From positions 10,939 through 74,938 of the forward strand of contig JBLWWH010000011.1 of the NCBI GenBank assembly GCA_048268105.1: DNA of 64,000 nucleotides, in the 5' to 3' direction. Numbering within the stretch: position 1 is the stretch's first letter; every line of letters starts with the position of its first letter. The notes beneath the pieces are model-generated. The model was not told the origin of the DNA. It ran no database searches and saw only the letters and a list, made by a program, of their open reading frames with translations. Position numbers and translations under genes: made by a program. Below are positions 1 through 7,893 of this stretch, piece after piece. This DNA is from Profundicola sp048268105 (GTDB taxonomy: Bacteria; Bacteroidota; Bacteroidia; Flavobacteriales; Weeksellaceae).

Positions 1-423
1 AGAGAAACGATATTTCATTTCACAGAAGACAACTCACCTCTTCCTTCCAATGTAGTGTATGATATTTCAGTTGATAATACGACCGGAATGGTGTATTTCG
101 CTACCCAAGGTGGACTTGTTTCTTATAAAGGAGATGCCAAAGACACCGGCGATAGTTTTGGCGAAATTGTAGCTTACCCAAATCCTGTAAGACCTAATTA
201 TAATGGTGTAATCACGATCAAAGGTTTAGCCGATAGAGCCGATGTAAGAATTACGGATGTGGTTGGAAATTTGATTCACAAAGACCGAGCAGCAGGGGGA
301 ATTATACAATGGGATGGAACCAACCTAAAAGGACAAAAAGTAGCATCTGGTATCTATTTAGCTTTAATGATTAATGCAGATGGCACTGAAACTGCCAGCA
401 CTAAAATTGCGATTATCCGATAA
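1..423 (+). CDS. porZ: PorZ, C-terminal part (type IX secretion)
   Basis: The frame is open from base 1, so this is the last ~140 residues of a gene that begins left of the window. The first part (GMVYFATQGGL) looks like a beta-propeller blade. From about residue 59, YPNPVRPNYNG starts a beta-sandwich resembling type IX sorting domains (ITDVVGNLIHK, GQKVASGIYLAL). This combination, with recO directly after it, is the usual picture for PorZ, a surface component of the type IX secretion sortase complex. The stop codon overlaps the recO start by one base (TAATG), so the two are probably cotranscribed. Another sorting-domain protein is possible because most of the gene is missing. Confidence 0.72.
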   Translation, partial: RETIFHFTEDNSPLPSNVVYDISVDNTTGMVYFATQGGLVSYKGDAKDTGDSFGEIVAYPNPVRPNYNGVITIKGLADRADVRITDVVGNLIHKDRAAGGIIQWDGTNLKGQKVASGIYLALMINADGTETASTKIAIIR

Positions 424-1142
424 TGGAAAAAACCAAAGGCTTTGTTCTCACTTCTATAAAATACGGTGATACAAGTGCAATCTTACAAGTTTACACTCAG
501 GATTTCGCCTTGGTTTCTTTGATGTTGCGAGGCGTCTATGGAGGCAAAAACAAGAGATTTAAATCTATCAACTATCCCTTTACAGAGATTGAATTTTCTT
601 TTAAACCTCAACAAAAGTCGAGTTTAATCATTCCAAGCAATTTACAAGTTAGCAATTCCTTCTTCGAAATGCACCAGCATCCTATCAAAGCGATTATGCT
701 GCAGTTTATTGCCGAAGTAGTTCACCAATGTTTAAAACAGGATGAAAAGAATTTAGACTTATATGAATTCTTAGAAGAACAAATTCAAATTTTTAATAAT
801 AAAAAAGAGCATTTTGCAGAGTTTCACTTGAATTTATTTTTAAATCTCACCTCCTATTTTGGCTTTTTCCCTAACCAAGAAAACTTTGACTTTCCGTATT
901 TTGATTTAATTGAGGGTCGTTTTACCCAACAAAATAAATCTCCGTATTTATTAAGCACACAAGAAACCGAAGATTGGAAAAATTTAATGCAATCAGAATT
1001 CACAGAGGTATCTAAAAATCAATTAAATAAAACGAGCCGACAAAGGCTAACAGAAATCCTGTTGGACTACTTACGCATCCATTTAGAAGGTTTTAAAGAA
1101 CCAAAATCCTTGCTAATTTTAAAAGAAGTTTTGAGTGCTTAA
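423..1142 (+). CDS. recO: DNA repair protein RecO
   Basis: This 239-residue protein has the normal length for RecO, which helps RecR load RecA onto SSB-coated DNA in recombinational repair. The N-terminus (TKGFVLTSIKYGDTSAILQVYT, residues ~4-25) is the characteristic OB-fold start, followed by a mostly helical domain. No zinc-finger cysteines are visible, as is common in Bacteroidota members. The start overlaps the stop of the porZ-like gene. Its 3' end overlaps the convergent methyltransferase gene by 4 bp, leaving no room for a separate terminator. Confidence 0.9.
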   Translation: MEKTKGFVLTSIKYGDTSAILQVYTQDFALVSLMLRGVYGGKNKRFKSINYPFTEIEFSFKPQQKSSLIIPSNLQVSNSFFEMHQHPIKAIMLQFIAEVVHQCLKQDEKNLDLYEFLEEQIQIFNNKKEHFAEFHLNLFLNLTSYFGFFPNQENFDFPYFDLIEGRFTQQNKSPYLLSTQETEDWKNLMQSEFTEVSKNQLNKTSRQRLTEILLDYLRIHLEGFKEPKSLLILKEVLSA

Positions 1143-1927
1143 GTGCGCTGTCGAACCGCCTCATAAGTACAGACCGCCACCGCATTGCTCACATTCAAAG
1201 AATCTACTTGACCTAACATGGGGATTTTTATAGTCGCCTCCGCATTTTCTGCCCAAAATTCTGATAAACCTGTGGCTTCTGTTCCAAATACCAGCGCTGA
1301 AGACTCTTTAAAATCTACATCATACAAAGATTGAGTATCCTCCCTCAAGAAAGTTGCGTAAACACTTATTCCATTCTCTTGACAGAATTTCACTAAATCT
1401 TCCCTCTCACATGAGATTAAAGTATTGGTAAACAGCGTTCCCACCGAACTTCTAATCACATTAGGATTAAAGAAATCCACCAAACGATCACAAACTATCA
1501 CCGCATCCACCTGAGCTGCATCACATGTTCGCAATATAGCTCCAAGATTTCCTGGCTTTTCAACCGCTTCTAAAACAACAATCAAAGGATTTTCTTTTTC
1601 TTTGAGGGAGTCTAAATCAAAATGCCTTGTTTCATAAACGCCTACGATACCACCTGTCGTGCTTCGGTAGGCGATTTTATCGAAAACTTCTCGTGTTACT
1701 TGGTAAGTTTCGACCTTAGTCAATGCCAATGAATTATCATATAAATCCTCTTGAACAAAAAATTGTTTAGGTTTAAATTCATTGGCTAAAGCCAGACGAT
1801 TTTCTTGCAAACCTTCAACCACAAAGCTTTTTGTAGCCTTACGCTCACGTGATTTTTGCTGAAGTTTGATTAATTGTTTAATCTTTGCGTTTTGGGTACT
1901 TGTAATTTGCACATTACAAACATACAA
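1139..1927 (-). CDS. TrmH/SpoU-family RNA 2'-O-methyltransferase
   Basis: A 262-residue SPOUT methyltransferase. The N-terminal substrate-binding domain starts ITSTQNAKIKQLIKLQ and includes FVVEGLQE. The C-terminal SpoU domain carries the motifs EKPGNLGAILRTCDAAQ (~120-137), LVFGTEATGLS (~213) and IPMLGQVDSLNVSNAVAV (~236-253), which form the knotted SAM site. The family methylates ribose in rRNA or tRNA; the exact target cannot be read here. A GTG five codons in (position 1912) is an alternative start that fits homologues beginning near QITSTQN. The start is only 16 bp from the divergent CNNM gene. Confidence 0.85.
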   Translation of the reverse strand: MYVCNVQITSTQNAKIKQLIKLQQKSRERKATKSFVVEGLQENRLALANEFKPKQFFVQEDLYDNSLALTKVETYQVTREVFDKIAYRSTTGGIVGVYETRHFDLDSLKEKENPLIVVLEAVEKPGNLGAILRTCDAAQVDAVIVCDRLVDFFNPNVIRSSVGTLFTNTLISCEREDLVKFCQENGISVYATFLREDTQSLYDVDFKESSALVFGTEATGLSEFWAENAEATIKIPMLGQVDSLNVSNAVAVCTYEAVRQRT

Positions 1928-1940
1928 TTCTTTATATTTG
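1907..1940 (+). promoter_or_regulatory. Promoter for the CNNM/CBS gene
   Basis: A perfect Bacteroidota -7 box TATATTTG lies at 1933-1940, with a TTG 23 bp upstream (1907-1909). The box ends 3 bp before the ATG at 1944, so the predicted transcription start falls on the start codon and the mRNA may be leaderless. The element lies within the 5' region of the divergent methyltransferase gene. Confidence 0.5.
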
Positions 1941-1943
1941 CGT

Positions 1944-3020
1944 ATGACATTATTGATAATTTTTCTGTTACTTTCAATTTTATTCTCATTTCTATGTTCG
2001 GTTTGGGAGGCTGTGTTACTGAGTATTACACCATCTTACTCTAAAAGGCTGGCAAGAGAAGGAAGTAAAACTGGTATTTTTTTCGAGGAGGCAAAAAAGG
2101 ATATTGACAGGCCTTTATCCGCAATTTTAACTTTAAATACCATTGCTCACACAGTAGGTGCAATTGGTGTTGGTGCTCAAGCGGGTAGAATTTGGGGTGA
2201 TAGCTATATTAATATTTTAGGTTTTAATCTTTCTTATGAATCAATCGTGGCGTCGGTTATGACTTTAGCCATATTGATTTTATCCGAAATTATCCCGAAA
2301 ACTATTGGAGCCAATAACTGGAAATCCTTGGCAGGATTTACTGCAACTTCTTTAAAAATATTATTATTCATCTTAACACCATTTGTATGGTTAAGCCAAT
2401 TAATTACCGGAAGCTTAAAGAAAAACAAAGATGAATCTGTTCTTTCGAGATCTGATTTTAAAGCGATGGCTCAATCGGTTGAAGAAAGTGGAGAATTGCA
2501 GAAATCAGAATATAAAATCATTAAAAACCTATTAGGTTTTGAGGAGTTAAAAGCAGAAGATATTATGACGCCGCGTACGGTGATTGTAATGGCTGAAGAG
2601 AATGAAACCATTCAAGATTATTATGATTCTGTAAATAAACAAATGCCTTATTCTCGTATTCCATTATATAGCGAAACTCACGATAATGTAACCGGGAAAT
2701 TATTAAAAGATGATTTATTACTGAATTTAGTGGAAGGTAATGGTCACAAAAAATTAAAGGATATCAAACGTCCTATTTCTGCAGTTCAAGAAGATTTATC
2801 CTTACCGTTTTTATTCGAAAAATTAGTTCAGAAAAACAATCACTTGAGCATTGTGGTAGACGACTACGGAATGATTCAAGGTTTGGTGACCATGGAGGAT
2901 TTAATCGAAACTTTATTTGGTAGAGAAATCATGGACGAATCCGACAACATTACTGATTTACAGGCTTATGCGCGTGAACAATGGAAAAAACGTGCTAAGA
3001 ATTTCGGTATGGAAGAGTAG
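1944..3020 (+). CDS. CNNM-domain/CBS-pair membrane transporter (CorC/HlyC-like family)
   Basis: 358 residues. The N-terminus (MTLLIIFLLLSILFSFLCSV) begins a CNNM transmembrane domain with three to four membrane segments and the family signature SVWEAVLLSITPSY. It is followed by SEIIPKTIGANNW, a CBS pair (EDIMTPRTVIVMAEEN; HLSIVVDDYGMIQGLVTMED) and a short tail. The family is linked to magnesium/cobalt efflux or resistance; 'hemolysin' is a historical label. I chose ATG 1944 because it starts the hydrophobic helix as in homologues; a longer upstream frame would overlap the methyltransferase. It lacks the C-terminal CorC domain of longer members. Confidence 0.85.
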   Translation: MTLLIIFLLLSILFSFLCSVWEAVLLSITPSYSKRLAREGSKTGIFFEEAKKDIDRPLSAILTLNTIAHTVGAIGVGAQAGRIWGDSYINILGFNLSYESIVASVMTLAILILSEIIPKTIGANNWKSLAGFTATSLKILLFILTPFVWLSQLITGSLKKNKDESVLSRSDFKAMAQSVEESGELQKSEYKIIKNLLGFEELKAEDIMTPRTVIVMAEENETIQDYYDSVNKQMPYSRIPLYSETHDNVTGKLLKDDLLLNLVEGNGHKKLKDIKRPISAVQEDLSLPFLFEKLVQKNNHLSIVVDDYGMIQGLVTMEDLIETLFGREIMDESDNITDLQAYAREQWKKRAKNFGMEE

Positions 3021-3224
3021 ATTTTAAAATAAAAGATGGAGAAAAACTTTAATCTTCTATTTTTTGCATCAATGTGATTTATTATTATCTATTTTAAAAT
3101 TATAGGAAGTAAAAAAAGAAATCTTGAAGTGGATTTCTTGTCAACTTTCTACTTTCATCGATTTTCTTTTGACTTCGCAGCTTACGGCAAAGATTTTGCT
3201 CTTAACTCAAGAAAATATACAAAT

Positions 3225-3764
3225 ATGAGCACAAAGAGAATTTCTGATGAAATGGAAAGGGTTTTAAACAGTCAAATAACTAAAGAAGCAGAAGCTGCAC
3301 AAGTTTTCTTGGCTTATGGTTCTTGGGCTGAAGGAAAAGGCTATCCTGGAATTGCTGATTTCTTTTATAAGCACGCGACAGAAGAAAGAGATCACATGAA
3401 AAAAGTGATTCGCTATATCAACGGTCGTGGCGGAGAAGCAAAAATTACTGCTGTATCTGCACCACCAGCTAATCCAAAAGATTTGAAAGATTGTTTAGAC
3501 AAAGCCCTACAACATGAAATCGATAACACCAATGCAATTTATGGTATTGTTAACTTGGCTCACGAAGAAAAGGACTGGGCGACTTTCAATTTCGCACAAT
3601 GGTTTGTAAAAGAACAAATTGAAGAAGAAACATTAATAATGGATTTGATCGATAAATACAATTTAGCTGTAGACAGTCAGAAAGAAAACAATGCAAACCT
3701 TTATGATTTAGATAAAGATTTAGGGCATGCACCTCAGCATGTAGATATTCCACGAGAGGAATAA
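3225..3764 (+). CDS. ftnA: Ferritin
   Basis: A 179-residue non-haem ferritin, the usual length, that stores iron as a ferric core in a 24-mer shell. Ferroxidase ligands are visible in the four-helix bundle: ITKEAEAAQ (helix A), HATEERDHMKK (the E..H pair near residue 50) and WFVKEQIEEETL (helix D region). The start at MSTKRISDEME matches the family; upstream in-frame codons add an unrelated, low-complexity extension. A clear rho-independent terminator follows the stop. The gene appears monocistronic. Confidence 0.92.
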   Translation: MSTKRISDEMERVLNSQITKEAEAAQVFLAYGSWAEGKGYPGIADFFYKHATEERDHMKKVIRYINGRGGEAKITAVSAPPANPKDLKDCLDKALQHEIDNTNAIYGIVNLAHEEKDWATFNFAQWFVKEQIEEETLIMDLIDKYNLAVDSQKENNANLYDLDKDLGHAPQHVDIPREE

Positions 3765-3786
3765 GCACGGCTTCCAACAAACTACA

Positions 3787-3817
3787 AAACCACTTTTATT
3801 GAAGTGGTTTTATAATT
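3787..3817 (+). terminator. Rho-independent terminator after ferritin
   Basis: A 9-bp perfect stem AAACCACTT/AAGTGGTTT with a short loop, followed by TATAATTTT, 22 bp after the ferritin stop. Confidence 0.8.
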
Positions 3818-3820
3818 TTA

Positions 3821-3856
3821 GGTTCTTGATTATTTCTAAGAACCGATTTTAAAATC
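3821..3856 (+). promoter_or_regulatory. Hairpin and palindrome in the leader of the LLM oxidoreductase gene
   Basis: GGTTCTT (3821-3827) pairs with AAGAACC (3838-3844). A 12-bp perfect palindrome, GATTTTAAAATC (3845-3856), follows directly. Together they end 8 bp before the ATG at 3865. They could be a leader structure or an operator; no family assignment is possible. Confidence 0.35.
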
Positions 3857-3864
3857 TAAGAAAC

Positions 3865-4854
3865 ATGAAATTTAATAATATACCTTTATCTATACTCGAC
3901 TTATCTATGGTACGCGAAGGCCATGACTTCAAACAAGCCTTTGAAGATAGTGTTGATTATATTCGTTTTGCAGAAAAAATGGGATTCAATCGTTTTTGGG
4001 TGGCAGAACATCACAATGCCTCTGGTATTGCCAGTTCAGCAACAGCCGTTTTAATTGGTCATTTAGCAGAAAAGACAGAGAAAATTAGAGTTGGTTCAGG
4101 TGGAATCATGCTCCCTAATCACTCTCCACTGCAAGTAGCAGAAGCTTTTGGAACTTTAGCCACCATGTATCCAGATAGAATTGATTTGGGGGTTGGTCGG
4201 GCACCTGGCACCGATCAATTGACGGCGGCTGCCTTACGCAGAAACCTACAACAATCTGTAGAGCAATATCCAAATCACATTATAGAAGTCATGCGCTATT
4301 TGGGTGAATATGATCCAGAGATGAAGGTTAAAGCTTATCCGGGTGTTGGAACACATGTCCCAGTTTGGATTCTTGGCTCGAGTATATATAGTGCCAGATT
4401 AGCGGCTTATTTAGGGTTGCCTTATTCTTTTGCATCACACTTTGCTCCCACCTATTTAGAACAAGCTATGGAAATTTATAGAGATGAATTCCAAGCTTCT
4501 GTTTATTTGGATAAGCCTTATTTTATGCCAGCTGTGAACATTTTAGTAGCTGAAACCAGCGAAAAAGCAGCTTATTTATCTACGAGTTTCTCTCAAATGG
4601 CAGCAAGTATTGTTACGCAACAATCTACAAAATTACGTCCGCCAGTGGAAGATATGGACAAAATTTGGTCACCCGAAGTGAAACAAGCTGTGAACCGAAT
4701 GAGAACTTATTCTTTTGTGGGAAATAAAGAAGAGGTACGACAAGAATTAACCCATTTCATTAACAGAACTTCTGCTGATGAGGTAATGATAACCTCTTAT
4801 TTCTATGACCCAAAAGACAGAGAAAGATCTTTTGAATTATTACTCGAAGACTAA
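3865..4854 (+). CDS. LLM-class flavin-dependent oxidoreductase (YhbW-like)
   Basis: 329 residues, a single TIM-barrel of the luciferase-like monooxygenase superfamily. Typical segments are FNRFWVAEHHN (~40-50), KIRVGSGGIMLPNHSPLQVAE, RIDLGVGRAPGTD (~110-122) and PVWILGSSIYSARLAA. This pattern fits the stand-alone MsnO8/YhbW-type group, which binds FMN and oxidises unknown substrates. The physiological substrate cannot be inferred. The stop codon directly abuts the stop of the convergent small gene, with no terminator between them. Confidence 0.88.
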   Translation: MKFNNIPLSILDLSMVREGHDFKQAFEDSVDYIRFAEKMGFNRFWVAEHHNASGIASSATAVLIGHLAEKTEKIRVGSGGIMLPNHSPLQVAEAFGTLATMYPDRIDLGVGRAPGTDQLTAAALRRNLQQSVEQYPNHIIEVMRYLGEYDPEMKVKAYPGVGTHVPVWILGSSIYSARLAAYLGLPYSFASHFAPTYLEQAMEIYRDEFQASVYLDKPYFMPAVNILVAETSEKAAYLSTSFSQMAASIVTQQSTKLRPPVEDMDKIWSPEVKQAVNRMRTYSFVGNKEEVRQELTHFINRTSADEVMITSYFYDPKDRERSFELLLED

Positions 4855-5097
4855 TTAGTTCATGTAAACCTGAGCAATTTTATTCTTAAATTCTTCTGAA
4901 AACTTCTTTTGATCTTCTTTTAGTTTATCAATGTTGTTAGGAAGAATGTAATTAAACAAAACCTGCTGTTCATTGTTGATAAAGATAATTTCTTGCTCAT
5001 GCTCTTGAATCATTTGCTCGAAAATATCCCACATAGATTGATTTTTTTCCTTTAACAAATCAAAGAATGGCTCAGCTTGAATATGGATTTTCTTCAT
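4855..5097 (-). CDS. Small hypothetical protein
   Basis: 80 residues from ATG 5097 (MKKIHIQAEPFFDLLKEKN); a GTG start 12 codons upstream is less likely. It is highly charged with predicted helices (FEQMIQEHEQE, KLKEDQKKFSEEFKNKIAQ), no signal peptide and no membrane segment. I do not recognise the family. It lies convergent to the oxidoreductase gene and divergent from the TSUP gene, so its promoter must sit in the same 150-bp region as the GTAAC dyad. Confidence 0.6.
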   Translation of the reverse strand: MKKIHIQAEPFFDLLKEKNQSMWDIFEQMIQEHEQEIIFINNEQQVLFNYILPNNIDKLKEDQKKFSEEFKNKIAQVYMN

Positions 5098-5182
5098 GTT
5101 GCAAAATTCTGAAAAATATTTGAATTTATTCACAAATACAGCTTGGGAGAAATACTCTCAAGCTTTTTTGATTACCTATAAA

Positions 5183-5227
5183 TGTAACAGCTGTTACAGC
5201 GCAGCATGATACATCGAGCTAACTTCG
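5183..5227 (+). promoter_or_regulatory. Sulfur-regulon operator and promoter, copy 1 (TSUP gene)
   Basis: TGTAACAGCTGTTACA (5183-5198) is a perfect 16-bp palindrome. Exactly 22 bp after its GTTAC half-site lies a -7-like box TAACTTCG (5220-5227, one mismatch to TAnnTTTG). The ATG follows at 5247. The same dyad and spacing occur at 6060-6103 and 52706-52749. The dyad centre would be near -41, as in class II activation by Crp/Fnr-type regulators; this is inference. Confidence 0.65.
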
Positions 5228-5246
5228 CATTCTTAATCATTCAATT

Positions 5247-6053
5247 ATGGAGTTAGAAGTACTAGGCTATATATCTGCTATTTTAGTTGGCGTTTCATTG
5301 GGACTTATTGGTAGTGGCGGATCTATTCTTACGGTTCCTATTTTGGTTTATATGATGTCGGTTGATCCTGTTTTAGCAACTGCTTACTCCCTATTTGTAG
5401 TTGGAGCTACATCCTTGGTTGGAGGCGCTAAGAATATTCTTAATAAGATGGTTGACCTAAAAACGGCAATTGTTTTTGGTGTTCCATCTATTATAGCTGT
5501 TTATTTGACGAGGGCTTATCTGGTTCCGTTTATTCCAGAGGTGATTTTTAATATTGGAGACTTTCAATTAACAAAGTCTATTGCCTTGATGCTTCTTTTT
5601 GCGATTGTAATGATTTTGGCTTCTATGTCTATGATCAAACCACGCAGGAAAACCAATGATTACGACATAGCTGGTATTAAATATAATTATCCATTAGTCT
5701 TATTAGAAGGTTCATTGGTTGGTGTTTTAACGGGACTTGTAGGTGCTGGAGGAGGTTTTTTAATTATTCCTGCTTTGGTGATTCTCGCCAGAATGCCGAT
5801 GAAATTAGCTGTTGGAACTTCTCTTCTGATTATTGCTGCCAAATCCCTTTTAGGATTCTTAGGAGACATACAAGGTGATCGAGATATAGACTGGATGTTA
5901 TTATCCATTTTCACAAGTTTGTCGGTAGCGGGTATTTTCATTGGAATTTATCTTTCTAAGAAAATAGATGGAGACAAGCTTAAAACTGGATTCGGCTGGT
6001 TTGTGCTTCTCATGGGAGTTTACATAATCATCAAAGAATTATTCCTATTCTAA
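5247..6053 (+). CDS. TSUP/TauE-SafE family membrane transporter (sulfite/organosulfur exporter family)
   Basis: 268 residues and about eight membrane segments arranged as two repeats. The repeat motifs are GLIGSGGSILTVPILVYM (~20-37) and GLVGAGGGFLIIPALVIL (~161-178), the hallmark of the TauE/SafE (TSUP) family, whose members move sulfite, sulfoacetate or other sulfur anions. It precedes the persulfide dioxygenase-rhodanese gene, and both have the same upstream dyad, so export of sulfite or thiosulfate produced by that enzyme is a plausible role. Confidence 0.85.
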   Translation: MELEVLGYISAILVGVSLGLIGSGGSILTVPILVYMMSVDPVLATAYSLFVVGATSLVGGAKNILNKMVDLKTAIVFGVPSIIAVYLTRAYLVPFIPEVIFNIGDFQLTKSIALMLLFAIVMILASMSMIKPRRKTNDYDIAGIKYNYPLVLLEGSLVGVLTGLVGAGGGFLIIPALVILARMPMKLAVGTSLLIIAAKSLLGFLGDIQGDRDIDWMLLSIFTSLSVAGIFIGIYLSKKIDGDKLKTGFGWFVLLMGVYIIIKELFLF

Positions 6054-6058
6054 CAACT

Positions 6059-6103
6059 TGTAACCATTGTTACTCAGTAAGTTAATTTTAATAAGTAATA
6101 TTG
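6059..6103 (+). promoter_or_regulatory. Sulfur-regulon operator and promoter, copy 2 (persulfide dioxygenase gene)
   Basis: TGTAACCATTGTTACT (6059-6074) holds the GTAAC-N4-GTTAC core. It is followed after exactly 22 bp by TAATATTG (6096-6103, one mismatch to TAnnTTTG). This gives the MBL-rhodanese gene its own promoter with an ~85-nt leader, although the TSUP gene ends only 140 bp upstream. Confidence 0.65.
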
Positions 6104-6192
6104 CATAAGGTCTGAATACAATTATTTCCTTTAAAAATTTAAAACAGACTATTTAACCTAGGTGCTATTTGTACCATTAAAAAATATAAATT

Positions 6193-7575
6193 ATGTTATT
6201 CGAACACGTTTACGACAAAAGTTTAGCTCAAGCTAGTTATTTCATTGGATGTCAAGTTAAAGGTGAAGCCATCGTGATTGACCCACAAAGAGATATCGAT
6301 GTTTATTTAGATTTAGCCAAAGCTAACAATATGAAAATCACGAAAGTTACTGAAACCCATATTCATGCTGACTTTTTGAGTGGTTCTAGAGAATTAGTTG
6401 CTGCTACAGGCGCAGAGATTTATCTATCTGATGAAGGTGGAGAAGATTGGCAATACGAGTTTCCACATATTGGGTTGAAACATAATGATAAAATAGAATT
6501 AGGAAACTTAACTTTTGAGGTCTTACATACACCTGGACATACGCCAGAGAGTATTAGTTTTCTTTTGACTGATCATCCTGCTAGTGATGAGCCAGTAATG
6601 ATTTTTACAGGAGACTTTGTATTTGTTGGTGATGTAGGAAGACCTGATTTATTAGAAAAAGCAGCAGGTCTAGCAGGTACACAAGACAAAGGCGCAAAAC
6701 AAATGTACGACTCGATCCAAAGATTTACAGAATTACCTGATCATATTCAAGTTTGGCCAGGACACGGCGCGGGTTCAGCTTGTGGAAAATCTTTAGGTGC
6801 AGTTCCAAGTTCTACCGTTGGCTACGAAAAGATCCGAAATTGGGCATTTCAATATGAAGATGATAAAGAAGGTTTTATAGATTACTTATTAGAAGGACAA
6901 CCAGAGCCTCCAAAGTATTTTGCGATGATGAAACATCTCAACAAGGTTAATCGCCCATTACTAGTAGAAGTTCCTCAGCATCCAGAGCTAACCAAAGAAC
7001 AATTTTTATCGGCTTATGAAAATGGAATGACGGTGATTGACACAAGAAATAAGACCGAATTTGCAAAAGGATTTATTCCTAATAGCATCAATATCCAAGG
7101 GAATAATTCTTTCTCTACTTGGGCAGGTTGGTTTTTGAATTATAAAGAGAAATTTATTCTTGTAGCAGACGAAAACAACATAGAGGATTTAACGCGTAAA
7201 TTGATGCGCATTGGATTAGATAATATCTATGGATATATTTCTAATATCGAAGATTTAGGTTTAGAATTAGAAACGCAGGACATTATTGACATCAGCGAAT
7301 TTGAATCTTATATTGGAGACGAAAATGCACAAATTGTTGATGTTAGAGGTATTTCTGAATACGAAGCTTATCATGTAGAGCGTGCTGATCATATTTTTGT
7401 TGGCTCATTACCAGATAATTTAGATAAGCTAGATCAAAACAAACAAATCGTAATTCATTGTCAGAGTGGTGATAGAGCCACTGTAGCACAGTCTTATTTA
7501 GCCAAAAAAGGATTGAAAGACGTTAAAAACTATTCCGCTGGAATGAAAGAATGGATGGCAGAAAAAGTTAAATAA
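6193..7575 (+). CDS. Persulfide dioxygenase-rhodanese fusion (CstB-like)
   Basis: 460 residues. Residues 1-~230 are an ETHE1-type metallo-beta-lactamase with metal ligands in THIHADFLSG, HTPGHTPESISF, GDFVFVGDVGRPDLL and VWPGHGAGSACGKSL. This domain type oxidises glutathione or other low-molecular-weight persulfides to sulfite. Two rhodanese domains follow. The first (~270-350, VIDTRNKTEFAKGFIPNS) has no catalytic Cys; the second (~365-460) keeps an active loop HCQSGDRA. The layout matches CstB-type enzymes that couple persulfide oxidation to thiosulfate formation. The stop overlaps the next gene by one base. Confidence 0.88.
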   Translation: MLFEHVYDKSLAQASYFIGCQVKGEAIVIDPQRDIDVYLDLAKANNMKITKVTETHIHADFLSGSRELVAATGAEIYLSDEGGEDWQYEFPHIGLKHNDKIELGNLTFEVLHTPGHTPESISFLLTDHPASDEPVMIFTGDFVFVGDVGRPDLLEKAAGLAGTQDKGAKQMYDSIQRFTELPDHIQVWPGHGAGSACGKSLGAVPSSTVGYEKIRNWAFQYEDDKEGFIDYLLEGQPEPPKYFAMMKHLNKVNRPLLVEVPQHPELTKEQFLSAYENGMTVIDTRNKTEFAKGFIPNSINIQGNNSFSTWAGWFLNYKEKFILVADENNIEDLTRKLMRIGLDNIYGYISNIEDLGLELETQDIIDISEFESYIGDENAQIVDVRGISEYEAYHVERADHIFVGSLPDNLDKLDQNKQIVIHCQSGDRATVAQSYLAKKGLKDVKNYSAGMKEWMAEKVK

Positions 7576-7805
7576 TGGATTATAAATTAATTCAACATAA
7601 TCTATTCAATGGCTGGAACGTCTTTCGCTTGATTCGACTTGCTGTGGGTGCGTTTATTATATTTGAAGGTATTCGCACAGAAATGTGGATGATATTAGGG
7701 ATAGGTATATTGTTTTCTCTTTTAGCTTTATTGAATATGGGAGCTTGCGCTACAGGTAATTGCGCTGTTCCGCCTAAAGAAAATACATCGTCACAAAAGG
7801 AATGA
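7575..7805 (+). CDS. Small DUF2892-like membrane protein
   Basis: 76 residues. It starts NLFNGWNVFRLIRLAVGAFII and has two membrane helices (~18-58), then a Cys-bearing tail GACATGNCAVPPK. The hydrophobic pair resembles DUF2892 (YgaP-like) proteins, which occur with rhodaneses. The ATG overlaps the stop of the persulfide dioxygenase gene (TAATG), so the two are translationally coupled. The motif C-x-T-G-x-C-A recurs in the DUF6132 protein at 57089-57340. The function is unknown, perhaps sulfane sulfur handling at the membrane. Confidence 0.75.
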   Translation: MDYKLIQHNLFNGWNVFRLIRLAVGAFIIFEGIRTEMWMILGIGILFSLLALLNMGACATGNCAVPPKENTSSQKE

Positions 7806-7893
7806 CGTAATTAATTTCAGAATCTTAGATTGTAATTTTAATAGAACATCTTAAGTAAGGTTTAAATTTAATAACTTTAGACTTCAACTTAAG

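Noticed and set aside
3129..3224. 32-residue N-terminal extension of ferritin
   Set aside because: The sequence is unlike ferritin and the standard start MSTKRISDEM lies downstream.
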